DNA from: Diphasiastrum complanatum | Taxonomy: Eukaryota; Streptophyta; Lycopodiopsida; Lycopodiales; Lycopodiaceae | DNA length: 64,000 nucleotides | Assembly (NCBI GenBank): GCA_029204225.1 | Contig: CM055109.1 | Span: 43,213,054-43,277,053 of the forward strand | Reading direction: 5' to 3' | Part shown: positions 11,523 to 21,600 of the stretch, one piece after another | Numbering within the stretch: the first letter of the stretch is position 1 | How the letters are laid out: each line of letters starts with the position of its first letter | Program-made: the position numbers and the translations under genes | The notes under the pieces: model-generated | What the model was told of the DNA's origin: nothing | Databases searched by the model: none | Seen by the model: only the letters and a program-made list of their open reading frames with translations

Positions 11523-11948
11523 ATGGCTACGATAATCCAAACCAGAGTAGCAATCAGTCTTGATGGTGCAAATTACAGAATCTGAAAATTCAAAATCAAA
11601 ACACTCTTGAAGGGCGAAGGCATCTGGTCGGTGACCAAGCTCTCAGAGGTGCAGCCTCCAAAGGGAGACCCAAGGAGAGCTGAATGGATCAGAAAGGATG
11701 AGCGCACAATGGAGATCATCGTTTCGTCCATAAATGAAGATCTACTCATGCAGATTGAAGACCGCGAGAGCATCCATGCAGCGTGGGAAAGATTAAAATA
11801 GAAGTATGAAGTGAGGACTACAACTTAAGTGATGCACCTTCACAATCAGCTACAATCCATATGGTGGGATGACAACCAATTAGATCAGCACATTGAGAAG
11901 ATCAAAACGATCGTCGCTCAACTCGCTGCAATCCACTTCTTGTCCAGG
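11523..11948 (+). pseudogene. Copia gag N-terminal relic
   Basis: ATG at 11523 starts a frame with LDGANYRI-KFKIKTLL (one TGA where the sister copy at 45726 has Trp), then GDPRRAEW and VSSINEDLLMQIED. It continues with stops to HNQLQSIWWDDNQLDQHIEKI. This is the DUF4219/UBN2-type N-terminal region of Copia gag. The sister copy at 45726-45985 is about 90% identical. It is truncated at about 11948. Confidence 0.85.
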
Positions 11949-11986
11949 TAATATTTGTAATTTTTTAATCTTTAATAGTTTTTCTT

Positions 11987-12270
11987 TATGCTTAGTATAG
12001 TATTGTGCCACCATATTCTTAAGAGAAATGTTTAATTTCTTTTAAATTCTATGCTGAGCATAGAAAATAATTTTATTTTGCAACTATTAGCTATGCTCAA
12101 CATAGAAACCTTCGTTCCTCGCTCCCATGTCTTATGCTGAGCATAACACCTCTTCAATCTTAAAGTGGTTATGTTATGCTCAGCATAATATATTCTCTTA
12201 ATTTCTCCCTAGTTCTACGTTGAGCATAAAGTGATTTCTCTCTCCATGCATTTATGTTATGCTGAGCATA
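11987..12270. repeat. array of seven 13-bp palindromes (TATGCTGAGCATA) at ~42-bp spacing
   Basis: Copies start at 11987 (degenerate), 12050, 12092, 12133, 12175, 12216 (degenerate start) and 12258. Successive spacings are 63, 42, 41, 42, 41 and 42 bp. The palindrome is conserved while the 28-29 bp spacers differ in sequence. Spacing is close to multiples of 10.5 bp, so all sites would face the same side of the DNA helix. The function is unknown. Confidence 0.9.
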
Positions 12271-12488
12271 GAAACTCCTCTTTTGCTCGTGGCTATTTCT
12301 AGCAAGTATGGTGTGAAATTAGAATTCCTCAAGTTCTTTGACCTAAAATGAGTTTTTATCTACAAATGATCCAATCTACATATGCAAGAAGCTTGATTTT
12401 TGGGTAGAAGTTAATCTAGCATCCTCTAGCATTGATATCTCCAAATCCTTGATAGATGTGCTTGATCCTTTCAAAACCTGCAACACAA

Positions 12489-12500
12489 GCTCTGATACCA
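12489..12500 (-). other. Copia primer-binding site, minus strand
   Basis: The minus strand reads TGGTATCAGAGC. The adjoining LTR lies to the right, from 12501 (plus strand TGTGATGAAATTCAG), ending in CA on the minus strand. The outer end of that LTR is unclear, probably before 13000. It contains the sequence CACACGTGT near 12705, also seen in the LTR-like region at 34112. Confidence 0.8.
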
Positions 12501-13000
12501 TGTGATGAAATTCAGATAATATAAGATCCAATTCCATAACCTGATATTTGGTTAGAAATAGATCAACTCTACCAATGTTGCCAATGTAGAAAAATCAACA
12601 TCTACTCTATGAAAGAGATGCAAAATCAATAAGAACTTGATCAAACATCAAACATTAATATGATGAAGTCTCTTTCCATACAAAAATAGTAAGCTGCTGT
12701 ATTTCACACGTGTAGATCCGAAAATAGCATAAAATGAGCATTCTACACACAAGCTTGCAAGATATCACAAATATAGTGCACCAATGGATAGATGAACCCA
12801 AGAGAATTCATGTACAAGCATGAAGTGAGATAAGAGAGAGAGAATGTGTCTCTTCTCACGAGTGTACAACTATGTTACAAATGGTTGTTTGTGATAGTTA
12901 AATCTCAATTATAGTAAAAAGGTCTAAATATAAAATTTTCCTAAGCCTTTATTTGCTCTACCGATAGAATTACTTGTGGGCTTACAAAACACATGCCACA
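12501..13000 (-). repeat. candidate Copia LTR next to a minus-strand primer site
   Basis: Position relative to the primer site is the only firm evidence; the right-hand limit is a guess. No coding is seen. Confidence 0.4.
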
Positions 13001-13249
13001 ATAAATTCTTAATATCTATTGATAACCATAGTTTATAAAGTAAAAGATATAAGAAGCATTGAAATTTGAATTAATGCAATTTAAAGACTATTTGTGGGAA
13101 TGATAATCCTATATTCTACAATAAAAACTCATATTTAAAATGAGTATGCTTGGTAAATCATTCAAAACATTATTGTTTTGTTGATTATAAGTTTATTGGT
13201 TTACCAGTCATAAACTATGTCTCGTATGTTGTAGCAAGACTCATGGTGA

Positions 13250-13640
13250 ATGCTCTAAATATTGACTGTGAATATGTATTCCAAATATCTTGAATACTGA
13301 CCATAATTACTTTTAATATTGAACTTGAATACACAAAATAATATAATTACTCTAAATATTGATCATGAATATGTTGAATAGTAGTTAATAATATATGTGA
13401 ATATTCCTCATGATATTCAACATAAATATTGCTCATGAATACTAAGCAATATGAATATTGATTGTGAGCATTGAATGTGATTTTCTTGAATATTAATCGC
13501 AAATAATTTGAATACTAACAGTGAATATTTAAAATTTTGATTGCGAATATTTCAAAATTTGTTGTCTAAGAATGCTTTGAATTCTGATCATTAATATTAT
13601 GAATATTATTGATAGTCAATATAATGATACTAATTTGGAA
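13250..13640. repeat. AT-rich degenerate repeat of GAATATTGAT-like words
   Basis: The words GAATATTGATTGTGAATAT, TTGATCATGAATAT and variants recur about every 20-40 bp. A sparser continuation runs to about 14060. There are no long ORFs and no sign of function. Confidence 0.65.
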
Positions 13641-14536
13641 AAGAATGATCTTGAACTCATGAGTATTTATTAGTTATATAAATCAACATTAATGTGGACT
13701 ACTTTTGAAATTATTGAGTCCCTAAACTTGGACTGCATAATTGTGGATTGCTTGAAATCCGTTTAAAGCGTGAATATACATTGACTATCGAATTCCTTTT
13801 GTAAGAAAAGTTGTGAATAACAATTCAAGAATTCTCTTGATATTAATATTGTAGATATTGAATATTGAATTTTTTTAAATAAGGAATCGTGATTTTTCTT
13901 GATATCGAGCCTAAAATTCAAAAGCAGTAATTAGTGAGTACCAAAATTTAAAATTTAGAAGCACTTTCGAGATAATAATAATTGAATTCGTGAATGTCGG
14001 TTGTGAAAGTGTGAGTATTAAATTGTAGAAATTGAATATTTCCATAAAACTAATTGTAAAATTGTGAGTTTTGATATTCATAAATACTTTCAAAACTTTA
14101 TAAAGGCCACATCTTGAGCTTTACAATTGTTACAATCACCAATTTTGCAGCCGTTTTGTAATTGAGCCATAAATCTATATGGAAATTTGTATTATTTGTG
14201 ACTATTTTTTGTGACCATCTATGGATAAACATTTCAAACACTATGCAACATTCATTGGACAATTTTATTTACAAAATGACTAGTACTTTTCATTCAATGA
14301 TACTTTGCATTTCAAACATCTACACCACAACGCTCTTGCTTTTTGTCTAAAAAAAGGTCCAATCATATAATTTTAAGCCTTGAGTTTTAATTTGGTTATT
14401 TTAATCCTTATCTTTAAGGATTCAACTTTTGTACTCAAGCAATGCTTGTTAACATACTTTCCAATTACCTCGTCAGCTTTGCCACCATAGTGATAAGGTA
14501 TATATTCATATCGTGATGATTATATTTAAGGAAACA

Positions 14537-14660
14537 TGTCTTTTCTATGTGCATTTCAAATTTTCAAGTGAGTTTGAGTATAAAAGTACAATTTAATTGC
14601 AAGACCATTCGTTCTTTTTCTTAATTAGACTTGCATGACAAAGTTGATCTAAATAATAGT
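14537..14660. repeat. left copy of ~110-bp direct repeat flanking a Copia relic
   Basis: Shares TGTCTTTTCTATGTG, a TTTGAGT-TAAAA block, AATTGCA, CGTTCTTTTTCTT-like and AAGTTGATCTA with 15474-15580 in the same order. The two copies bracket the Copia fragment 14696-15475. Confidence 0.65.
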
Positions 14661-14695
14661 CAAATATGTGAAACTGTGAGTATTCAATTGTAGAG

Positions 14696-15475
14696 ATGAT
14701 ATGTAGCTCTATTGAAGGCAAAACACCATTTGAAGTCTTGTATGGGAGGAAGCCAAATCTCAAGGACTTAAGAGTGTTTGGATGCATTTGCTATGTGCAC
14801 ACACGAGACAAGGACCAAGGAAGATCCATCATCAATCAAAGGTATCATGCTCGTGTATGGCAAAGTAAGCAAGGGATATAAGGTATACATTCCATCTTCA
14901 AACAAGTTTGGAAGGATATGCTCAGGCAAAGGGCATAGATTATGAAGAAACCTTTGCACTCGTGGTCAAGATGGTCACAATAAGGTTACTTCTTGCACTT
15001 GCTTCACATTTTGGTTGGATGCTCTTTCAAATGGATGTTTCTAATGTATTATGGAAGGAGTCGGGCACAGGCCATTTTGCCAGATAAGGATTTCCAAAAA
15101 TATTTGGGCGAGGCTCGGAGGGACCGAGCCTAAATTTTTTTGGAAAGCCGAACCGGGCAGAATGGCCTGTGCCCGGCTCATTCCATTGCGTAATGGAGTC
15201 TTTGACTTTTTCACATGCCATTTACAAAGCATAATTAGCAGTTTGGGTTTTTTTGGACCAATGAAAAACTGCCACGTGGCAGTCTGACGTGCGCAATCTG
15301 ACGCGGACTGATGCGCGTCTGGAATGGGCTTCAAAATTTTGAAATTTTTTTAAAAAAATTCAGTGACATTTTATGCTTTTTAAAAAGCCCAAAAATTGGG
15401 CGTAATCAGCACAAAGAATCCATTACGCATTCTTAAATGGTTATTTGGAAGAAGACATCTTCATGGAGGCAAGGT
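14696..15475 (+). pseudogene. rearranged Copia relic: integrase C-terminus joined to RT start
   Basis: From 14705 the frame reads EGKTPFEVLYGRKPNLKDLRVFGCICYVH (integrase C-terminal part). After a deletion, about 14925-15045 encodes AKGIDYEETFA...LLLALASHFGW...FQMDVSN (start of RT). The RT motif then continues at 15428 as FLNGYLEEDIFMEA, after a 381-bp insertion. The rest of the element is missing. Confidence 0.8.
15047..15427. mobile_element. ~381-bp non-autonomous insertion with internal foldback, nested in Copia RT
   Basis: The insertion splits the RT sequence between codons of QMDVSN and (A)FLNGYL, so its limits are clear. The left end (TATTATGGAAGGAGTCGGG) and an internal segment at 15140-15200 form a long inverted repeat around the word GGGCACAGGCCATT. 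The outer right end, TCCATTACG, is weakly inverted relative to the left TATTATGGA. There is no coding and no clear target duplication. Confidence 0.65.
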
Positions 15476-15580
15476 GTCTTTTCTATGTGACTTTGAGTTT
15501 AAAATTTGTTCTAATTGCATTACTCTTTGTCCGTTTCTTCTCGTTTTCAAACCTGCACGATAAAGTTGATCTAGATGTTT
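15474..15580. repeat. right copy of ~110-bp direct repeat flanking a Copia relic
   Basis: See the left copy at 14537-14660. Divergence is considerable but the order of shared blocks is kept. Confidence 0.6.
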
Positions 15581-15917
15581 CAGATGACTTGTGAGTCTGT
15601 ATTTAATTATTGGCGTGCCCACATCAAAAGAAGGCTGCATTTCTATCGTCAAAAATCAGCAGTTGCTATCGTCGCTACTTTTTCAGCTTCCACCTTATCC
15701 ATTCTGCACGGTGCTATTGTTATTGGCAGTCTTTCTGAAGTAGGTTGCACTACGTGACTAGTGTTGAGCAGCCGGATCAGAAGTAGTGTGCATTATTGAC
15801 GATCAAAAGCAGGGTGCAGTACTATCTAAAGCAAGTCACAGTACTAACAGGTTCAATGTCACAACAGAAGTGATGATTCTTGCAATGTGAGTTGCACAAT
15901 GTGAAGAACCTGGGCAA

Positions 15918-15925
15918 TATATATA
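15918..15925 (+). promoter_or_regulatory. TATA box of the Cry-like gene
   Basis: TATATATA lies in a GC-richer context about 430 bp before the ATG, followed about 30 bp later by a CA-rich start region (CACTCACTCACACAC). Distance to the ATG implies a long leader, consistent with the proposed leader intron at 16185-16339. Confidence 0.55.
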
Positions 15926-16184
15926 CCACCTCGACCCAACAAGAGCGGCACTCACTCACACACATCAGTAGCAGTTTCACTAGAGAAGACAGCTGTTCTT
16001 TTAATATTGCTGCGATAGATAGCTAGCTCTTTTGGAGAGAGTCGCATATCTCTAATTAGATAGACATTTCAGCTCCGTTTTGGATTGGAGAGACCTGCAT
16101 TTTTGTCAGGAATTAGAACCGGAGTTTAGTGTTGTGAGTCGAGACTCCAGAGAGTTATTGAAGGCATAAAGCAGTCTGAAGCGA

Positions 16185-16339
16185 GTAAGGAGTGAGTTCC
16201 CGTCTTTGTTGTTTTTCGAAGCCAAGGATCACTCGCTGTTTTCAGGGCTCCATAGCCAATTCCAAGAGGTTGAGGTCGAAGGGACTGGAAGGACTCCAGT
16301 CGTTGCAAAGCTAACAAGAAAAATCCGCCTTAACTGCAG
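16185..16339 (+). other. probable 5'UTR intron of the Cry-like gene
   Basis: The donor GTAAGG at 16185 and acceptor CTGCAG ending at 16339 delimit 155 bp. A branch-point-like GCTAAC lies about 30 bp before the acceptor. The ATG follows 9 bases after the acceptor. Splicing is predicted from sequence only. Confidence 0.45.
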
Positions 16340-16348
16340 GTGAGGAAG

Positions 16349-17620
16349 ATGTCGTACCAAGATGCCATCGACCAGGGGTTGATCGATGGAACTAAAGCTG
16401 CAATTGATAACTGCTTGGGCTTGATCCCAGTAGTCGGCGGATTTGTGACCACCATCTTCGACCAATTCTGGGGGCTTGCATTCGCGGGACGAACGGCGGA
16501 TGCACAGAAAGCTGCGATGGACTCTTTGTACAAGTCTGTCCAGAAGATGATCGATGCCTCCATCGACGAGGTTGTGCTCAGCCAAGGCCGAGAGCTGAAT
16601 GCCTCCATGGTGGAGTTCGGCCAAGACTATCACGTCTCGGTACAGAGCTTCAAGAATGGGGAGACCAATGACACGGCTACAATCAAGGCGCGGTTTGAGA
16701 CTTGCAAGACTAATCTGGTGCACATGCTGAACTTGTTCTCGCAGGAGCGGTACATGAACTTGCTGGTGCTCTCCTACGGCTCCGCCTTGTCCATGTACGT
16801 GCAACTCCTTTCCGAGATGGTTCTCAATGGAAAGGACACCGGCTACACACCCTCCGAGATTGCCAACTTCCAGAAAGAGATCAACAACAAAATCACAATT
16901 GGGCTGACAACAATAGGAGAAGCTATACGCAAGTTCGCACCATCTGTGGAGTCTGGCCACTTGAACGATGTCGAATGGATCACGGATTCCTTGCAGAAGC
17001 TCGTCGCTGGTCTCATGAGCTTTAACAAGGACTGGTACCCAAAACCCGTTGTGCTAGCAACCGAGGACTACAACTATTACCCCTACACTGATGCCGTCGA
17101 CAACAACGCTTGCTACCAGTTACGCACCCAGAAAGACTCCCGTGCCTCTCTTGGCACCCCCGCTCTGCAGATCTACATGGCCGGCGACCACTTTGTGCAT
17201 CACATATACGAGAATCTGACCACTCCATTGCGTCTCGGTCGCTTCGGCTCCAAGAATTCCATGACCGCCAAACTTCGCGCTGTGTTCCTTGCAGACATCG
17301 ACGACCCCGACGCCTCCGATGTTGTAGTGACTCTTTCCAAAGTCGGAGTTACTACTTCCACCATCGCCTCATTCAATCTCAGAAACCCATCAACCACCAT
17401 CTGCACCTTCCCATGGGTGAAACTATATCGGCCAGGCTCCCAGGGCTACCCTTTCAGTGGAAATCCAGATCTGATTAGCATCAAAATGACCATGCGATTT
17501 GTTGAGTTTGACAATGCGGTATCCCTGGACTCGGATAGCGTATACGAGATCCACACCAAGGCGGGTAGCGCAAGTGTCAAAAGCTACTACATCATCGGGT
17601 TCCAACTGATTCCTCAGTAA
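16349..17620 (+). CDS. Cry-like (delta-endotoxin N-terminal domain) pore-forming protein
   Basis: Intact 423-codon frame. Residues about 15-230 look like the helical bundle of Bacillus Cry domain I: a hydrophobic segment GLIPVVGGFVTTIFDQFWGL (24-43) resembles the conserved Cry helix preceding the IWG motif, and RYMNLLVLSYGSALSMYVQL (134-153) resembles the central hydrophobic helix. Residues about 240-423 are beta-rich and do not obviously match Cry domains II and III. There is no evident signal peptide. Family knowledge: Cry-like insecticidal proteins are reported from ferns, and such proteins insert helices into gut-cell membranes. Inference: a defence protein. ATG at 16349 is preferred over the in-frame GTG at 16340. 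Base composition is clearly more GC-rich than the flanks. No sequence damage is visible. Confidence 0.78.
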   Translation: MSYQDAIDQGLIDGTKAAIDNCLGLIPVVGGFVTTIFDQFWGLAFAGRTADAQKAAMDSLYKSVQKMIDASIDEVVLSQGRELNASMVEFGQDYHVSVQSFKNGETNDTATIKARFETCKTNLVHMLNLFSQERYMNLLVLSYGSALSMYVQLLSEMVLNGKDTGYTPSEIANFQKEINNKITIGLTTIGEAIRKFAPSVESGHLNDVEWITDSLQKLVAGLMSFNKDWYPKPVVLATEDYNYYPYTDAVDNNACYQLRTQKDSRASLGTPALQIYMAGDHFVHHIYENLTTPLRLGRFGSKNSMTAKLRAVFLADIDDPDASDVVVTLSKVGVTTSTIASFNLRNPSTTICTFPWVKLYRPGSQGYPFSGNPDLISIKMTMRFVEFDNAVSLDSDSVYEIHTKAGSASVKSYYIIGFQLIPQ

Positions 17621-17650
17621 CTAAGTGGTACACAATTGTTCACACACATG

Positions 17651-17851
17651 TCTGATGCTGTTGGATTTGTGACTTGGGATCGTTGTATAAGGAGAGATAG
17701 TGATTGTTAGATTTGTATCTTCTGATGGGCTTACAAGAGAGCAAAAATGTATGTCAATCTGATGGTGTGGGATTTGTTACTGGGATCATTGTAGTAGAGA
17801 TAAGTAGCAGATTTATATCTTCTAATTTATATTTTTATGGGCTTACAAAAG
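17651..17851 (+). repeat. imperfect tandem duplication in the 3' region of the Cry-like gene
   Basis: The segment 17651-17738 (TCTGATGCTGTTGGATTTG ... GGGCTTACAAGAG) is repeated at 17759-17851 (TCTGATGGTGTGGGATTTG ... GGGCTTACAAAAG) with a short insertion. It begins about 30 bp past the stop codon, so it probably lies in the 3'UTR or just beyond. Confidence 0.85.
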
Positions 17852-17959
17852 AAGGCATCTACATTTGTGGTTATCTAGCTAGAAGGTTTTGGCAGAACCA
17901 AGTTAATAGGTTCATGTGACACAATAATCATTACTTGGGCTGAATATATCCACCATATT

Positions 17960-18088
17960 ATATGCTATTCCACATAATATAAACAAGAACTATGTGATAT
18001 TGTATCAAAAAGGCCTTGCCCTATATGATATTCCACATAATATAAACAAGAATGATGTGATGTGCTATTGTATCAGGAAGGCCTTGCC
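17960..18088. repeat. two-copy ~63-bp direct repeat
   Basis: Both copies contain ATTCCACATAATATAAACAA and end in AGGCCTTGCC (17960-18020 and 18022-18088). They are adjacent and differ by small indels. Confidence 0.9.
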
Positions 18089-18227
18089 ATGTCATATTGT
18101 CGTATTTTGACTTTTTGTGAAGATTAAAAGAATGTAAAAGAATAGCTTGATGAATTGCTTTGCAAGTAAATTTTCGGGAAGGCCTAATTGGATGGATGCG
18201 AGCGCATTACGGCTATTTACCAATTGC

Positions 18228-18243
18228 CATTAGAGGAGTTCCA
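18228..18243. repeat. lone copy of the MITE terminal sequence
   Basis: CATTAGAGGAGTTCC matches the terminal inverted repeat of the insertion at 602-980. I see no partner end nearby, so this is either a fossil end or chance. Confidence 0.4.
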
Positions 18244-18619
18244 AAATAAAACACAAGAAAAATATGACATGTTTCTAGATAGGAAGATTGTAAAATTTCC
18301 TAGTTCCACATGTTTTTCCCTAGTTTAAAAGTTGATTTGGACCCCTTCTAACTAGGAAAACATTTTTTCTAGTTAAGAAATGCATGTGCACAAATTCTAT
18401 CTAGGAAAACACTGAGATTCCTACATACATTTGCACTATCTCTAACTAGTAAGAAGATTTCCTAGTTATAAAATGTATCTTGCATAGATTTCATCTAGGA
18501 AAACCCTTAATTTTTTATAGATTTCTAACTAGGAAAATATTTTCCTAAAAGAATTATCTCTTTGATAGTACATTAGAACATTTACTAATCAATACTCTAA
18601 TTCAAACTATGACAATGAT

Positions 18620-21600
18620 AGAGCGACCAAAATTGATCAATCTCAACTTTAGGACATTTAGATTGCTTGAGTTCGAACCCTTGCAAATGAGATTGGCCCC
18701 TATCACTCAAGATAACTAAAAATTGATGTGTTTGAATCAAGGTAGCTCAATTTTGGCCACTGTCATTATATATTGCTCCTAAAGAGATCAAATATAGCTT
18801 ACAAGTTCATAAAGTTCAAATTCGATGCACGTTGCTCAAGATACCTCAAACTCAATGCCTAGCATGTGATTTTGGTCCCAATCACTTGGCATAGCTGAAA
18901 GAGTGTTCAAACTTAATCAGTCTCAAACTAGGTTACTTGAATTTCATCTGGACTCATTGATGAATTGGGCCTTACACTTGAAATAGCTCAAATTTCATAT
19001 TTATCACTAGAGATAGCTCAAACTTGATGTCTACGTACGACTTGAGATAGATCTACTTTGATGTGCATCACTTGAGATAGCTCAATTTTGGACAAATACT
19101 GAATTTTCTAAACATTTGAAGGCATTTAGCTACCTCAAAGGTCATGCGCATAATTCAAGATAACTCAAATTGGATGCCTAAGATGTGATTTTGGTAATTG
19201 TTCAATATTTAGAAAAAAGAGTAATGGTAAGTCAAATTGGAGGCCCAATATGTGATTTTGGTCTTTATGGATCCACATAATGCATCTAGTGATCAAACTT
19301 GATCAATCCCAAATTTGGAATATTTGGATTGCTCAAGTCCCCTTGCAGATGATATTGGCCCTATCACTTGAGAGAGAGAAAAAAAACATGTGTTCGAATA
19401 AAGATAGCTCAATCTTCACCGCTATCATTAGATATTGCTCCCAAAGATATCAAATTAGTAGAATCTAGAGCTTATGAATTTTTGAGACTGCTCTATTTTG
19501 ATGTCTATCACTTGAGATAGCTCAATGAGATAAATATTGAACTCTTGAACATTTAAAGGCATTTAGCTACCTCAAAGTTCATGCTTATGATTCAAACTAA
19601 CTCAAATTGGATGCCCAACATGCAATTTTGGTCATTGTCCAATCTTTAGAAAAAAGAATGATGATAAGTCAAATTGTAGGCTGCCCAATATGTGATTTTC
19701 ATCTTTATGGTTCCACTTCATGCATCGAGTGATTAAACTTGATCAATCACAAATTTAGAATATTTAGATTACTTAAGTTTTTGATCCCTTGCATATGATA
19801 TTGGCCCCTATTACTTGAGATAACTAGAAATTGATGTGTTTGAATCAAGGTAGCTCAATTTTAGCCATTATCATTAGAATTCTCCCAAAGAGATCAAATT
19901 AGTGGAAACTTGAGCTTATTGAATTCTTGAACATTTTAAGGCATAATGAGATTTGTAGAGGAGATAACTCAAAATTTCTATTGTCAATGGAAATGACCTT
20001 ACCACAAGAGAAAGGCCCAATTTAAGGTCTATCAATAGAGATAGCTCAATTCTGGCTATTCTCACTTAAGGTTGTTCATAGAGTGATAAATTCAAAGAAT
20101 CTCAGCCATAAAAATTTTAATTAGATCAAATTTTATGCCTGTCACTCAAGATAGCTCAAGTTGGATGCGCCTAGCATGTGATTTTGGTCTTTATGGCTTC
20201 ACGTAATCCATCGAGTGACCAAAATTTGGTAAATCTCAAATTTGGGATATTTATATTCCTTGAGTTCGATCCCTTGTAGATGAGATTGGCCCCTATCACT
20301 CAAGAATACCTAAAATTTGATGTGTTTGAATAAAAAAGGCTGAATTTCAGCCACTATCATGTGATTTTAATCTTTATGGCTCCACATAATGGATCAAGTG
20401 ATCAAATTTGATCAATCCCAAACTTGGTATATTCAGATTGCTTTTGTTTGACCCCTTGCAAATGATAGATAACTAAAAAATGATGTGTTCAAATCGAGAT
20501 AGCTCCAATTTGGCCATTATCATTAGAGATTGCTCCTAGAGAAATCAAATTAGTGCAACCTTGAGCTTAGATGTTCGAGAAAGTACAAATTTGATGCCTT
20601 TCACTTAAAATAGCAAAAATTGATGCCTAGCATGTGATTTTGATCCTAATCACTCAACATAGTTGATAGAGTGTTCAAATTTAATCAATCTCAAATTTAA
20701 AACAGTTAGATTGCTTGAGTTTCATCTCGGCTCATTGATGGAATTGGGCCCTACACTCAAAATGGCTCAACTTTCATATTTATCACTTGAGAAAGCTCAA
20801 ACTTGATGTCTACGACTTGAGATAGCTCTGTTTTGATGTCTATCACTTGAGATAGCTCAATTTTGGATAAATACTAAATTCTTGAATATTGAAAGACATT
20901 TAGCTACCGAAAAGTTCAAGCTTATTATTTAACATAACTCAAACTTATCTTGGTAATTACGGCTCAATAAGTCAAACTGGAGGCCCAGTACGTGATTTTG
21001 GTCTTTATGGCTCCACATAAGGCATTGAGTGATCAAACTTGATCAATTTTAAATTAGTGGTCCATCTCTAGTCTCCAAACTTTTGAGCTCACAATTGAGT
21101 GGCTGAATGCAAATGAGTAAACTTGAACCCTTGACCTATTCCCTTTCAATCCAAGAGACTCACCAACTCACCTAGAGCGAGTGATAGTTAATTAGATATA
21201 AGGCAATAGAGAGATGAAGGGAGTTATATAGAGATTTTTAAAAAATTGACATTCAAATTGCTATAGTTTGATTTCACTTTTATTAAATAGACCCTTATCA
21301 TTTCAAACACCTCAAATTCAATCTCTTCCAAATTGATTTTGGATTGTACCACTGAGGATTCTATCATTGAGATCAAAGAATCCCTAGTTTTGAAAGTATA
21401 AGTAGCTCAAACTTGAAGCATATCCATAATTAGCAAAGAATATAGTCCAATACATCGATAGAATACTGTTGATGCAAACAAACAACTTAGAGAATAGACT
21501 TTGCCAATGTTTGCCAAGTTATGTCTATCACTCGAGATAGCTTGAGTTTGATGTCTAGCATATAATTTTATTTCTTATTATTTGAAATTGTTCATTGTGT

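Noticed and set aside
11987-12270. CRISPR array
   Set aside because: Repeat-spacer layout is similar, but repeats are only 13 bp and vary, no cas genes exist, and the context is a plant genome.
16340-16348. GTG start nine bases upstream for the Cry-like gene
   Set aside because: Plants start at ATG, and the GTG falls at the proposed exon start just after the acceptor.
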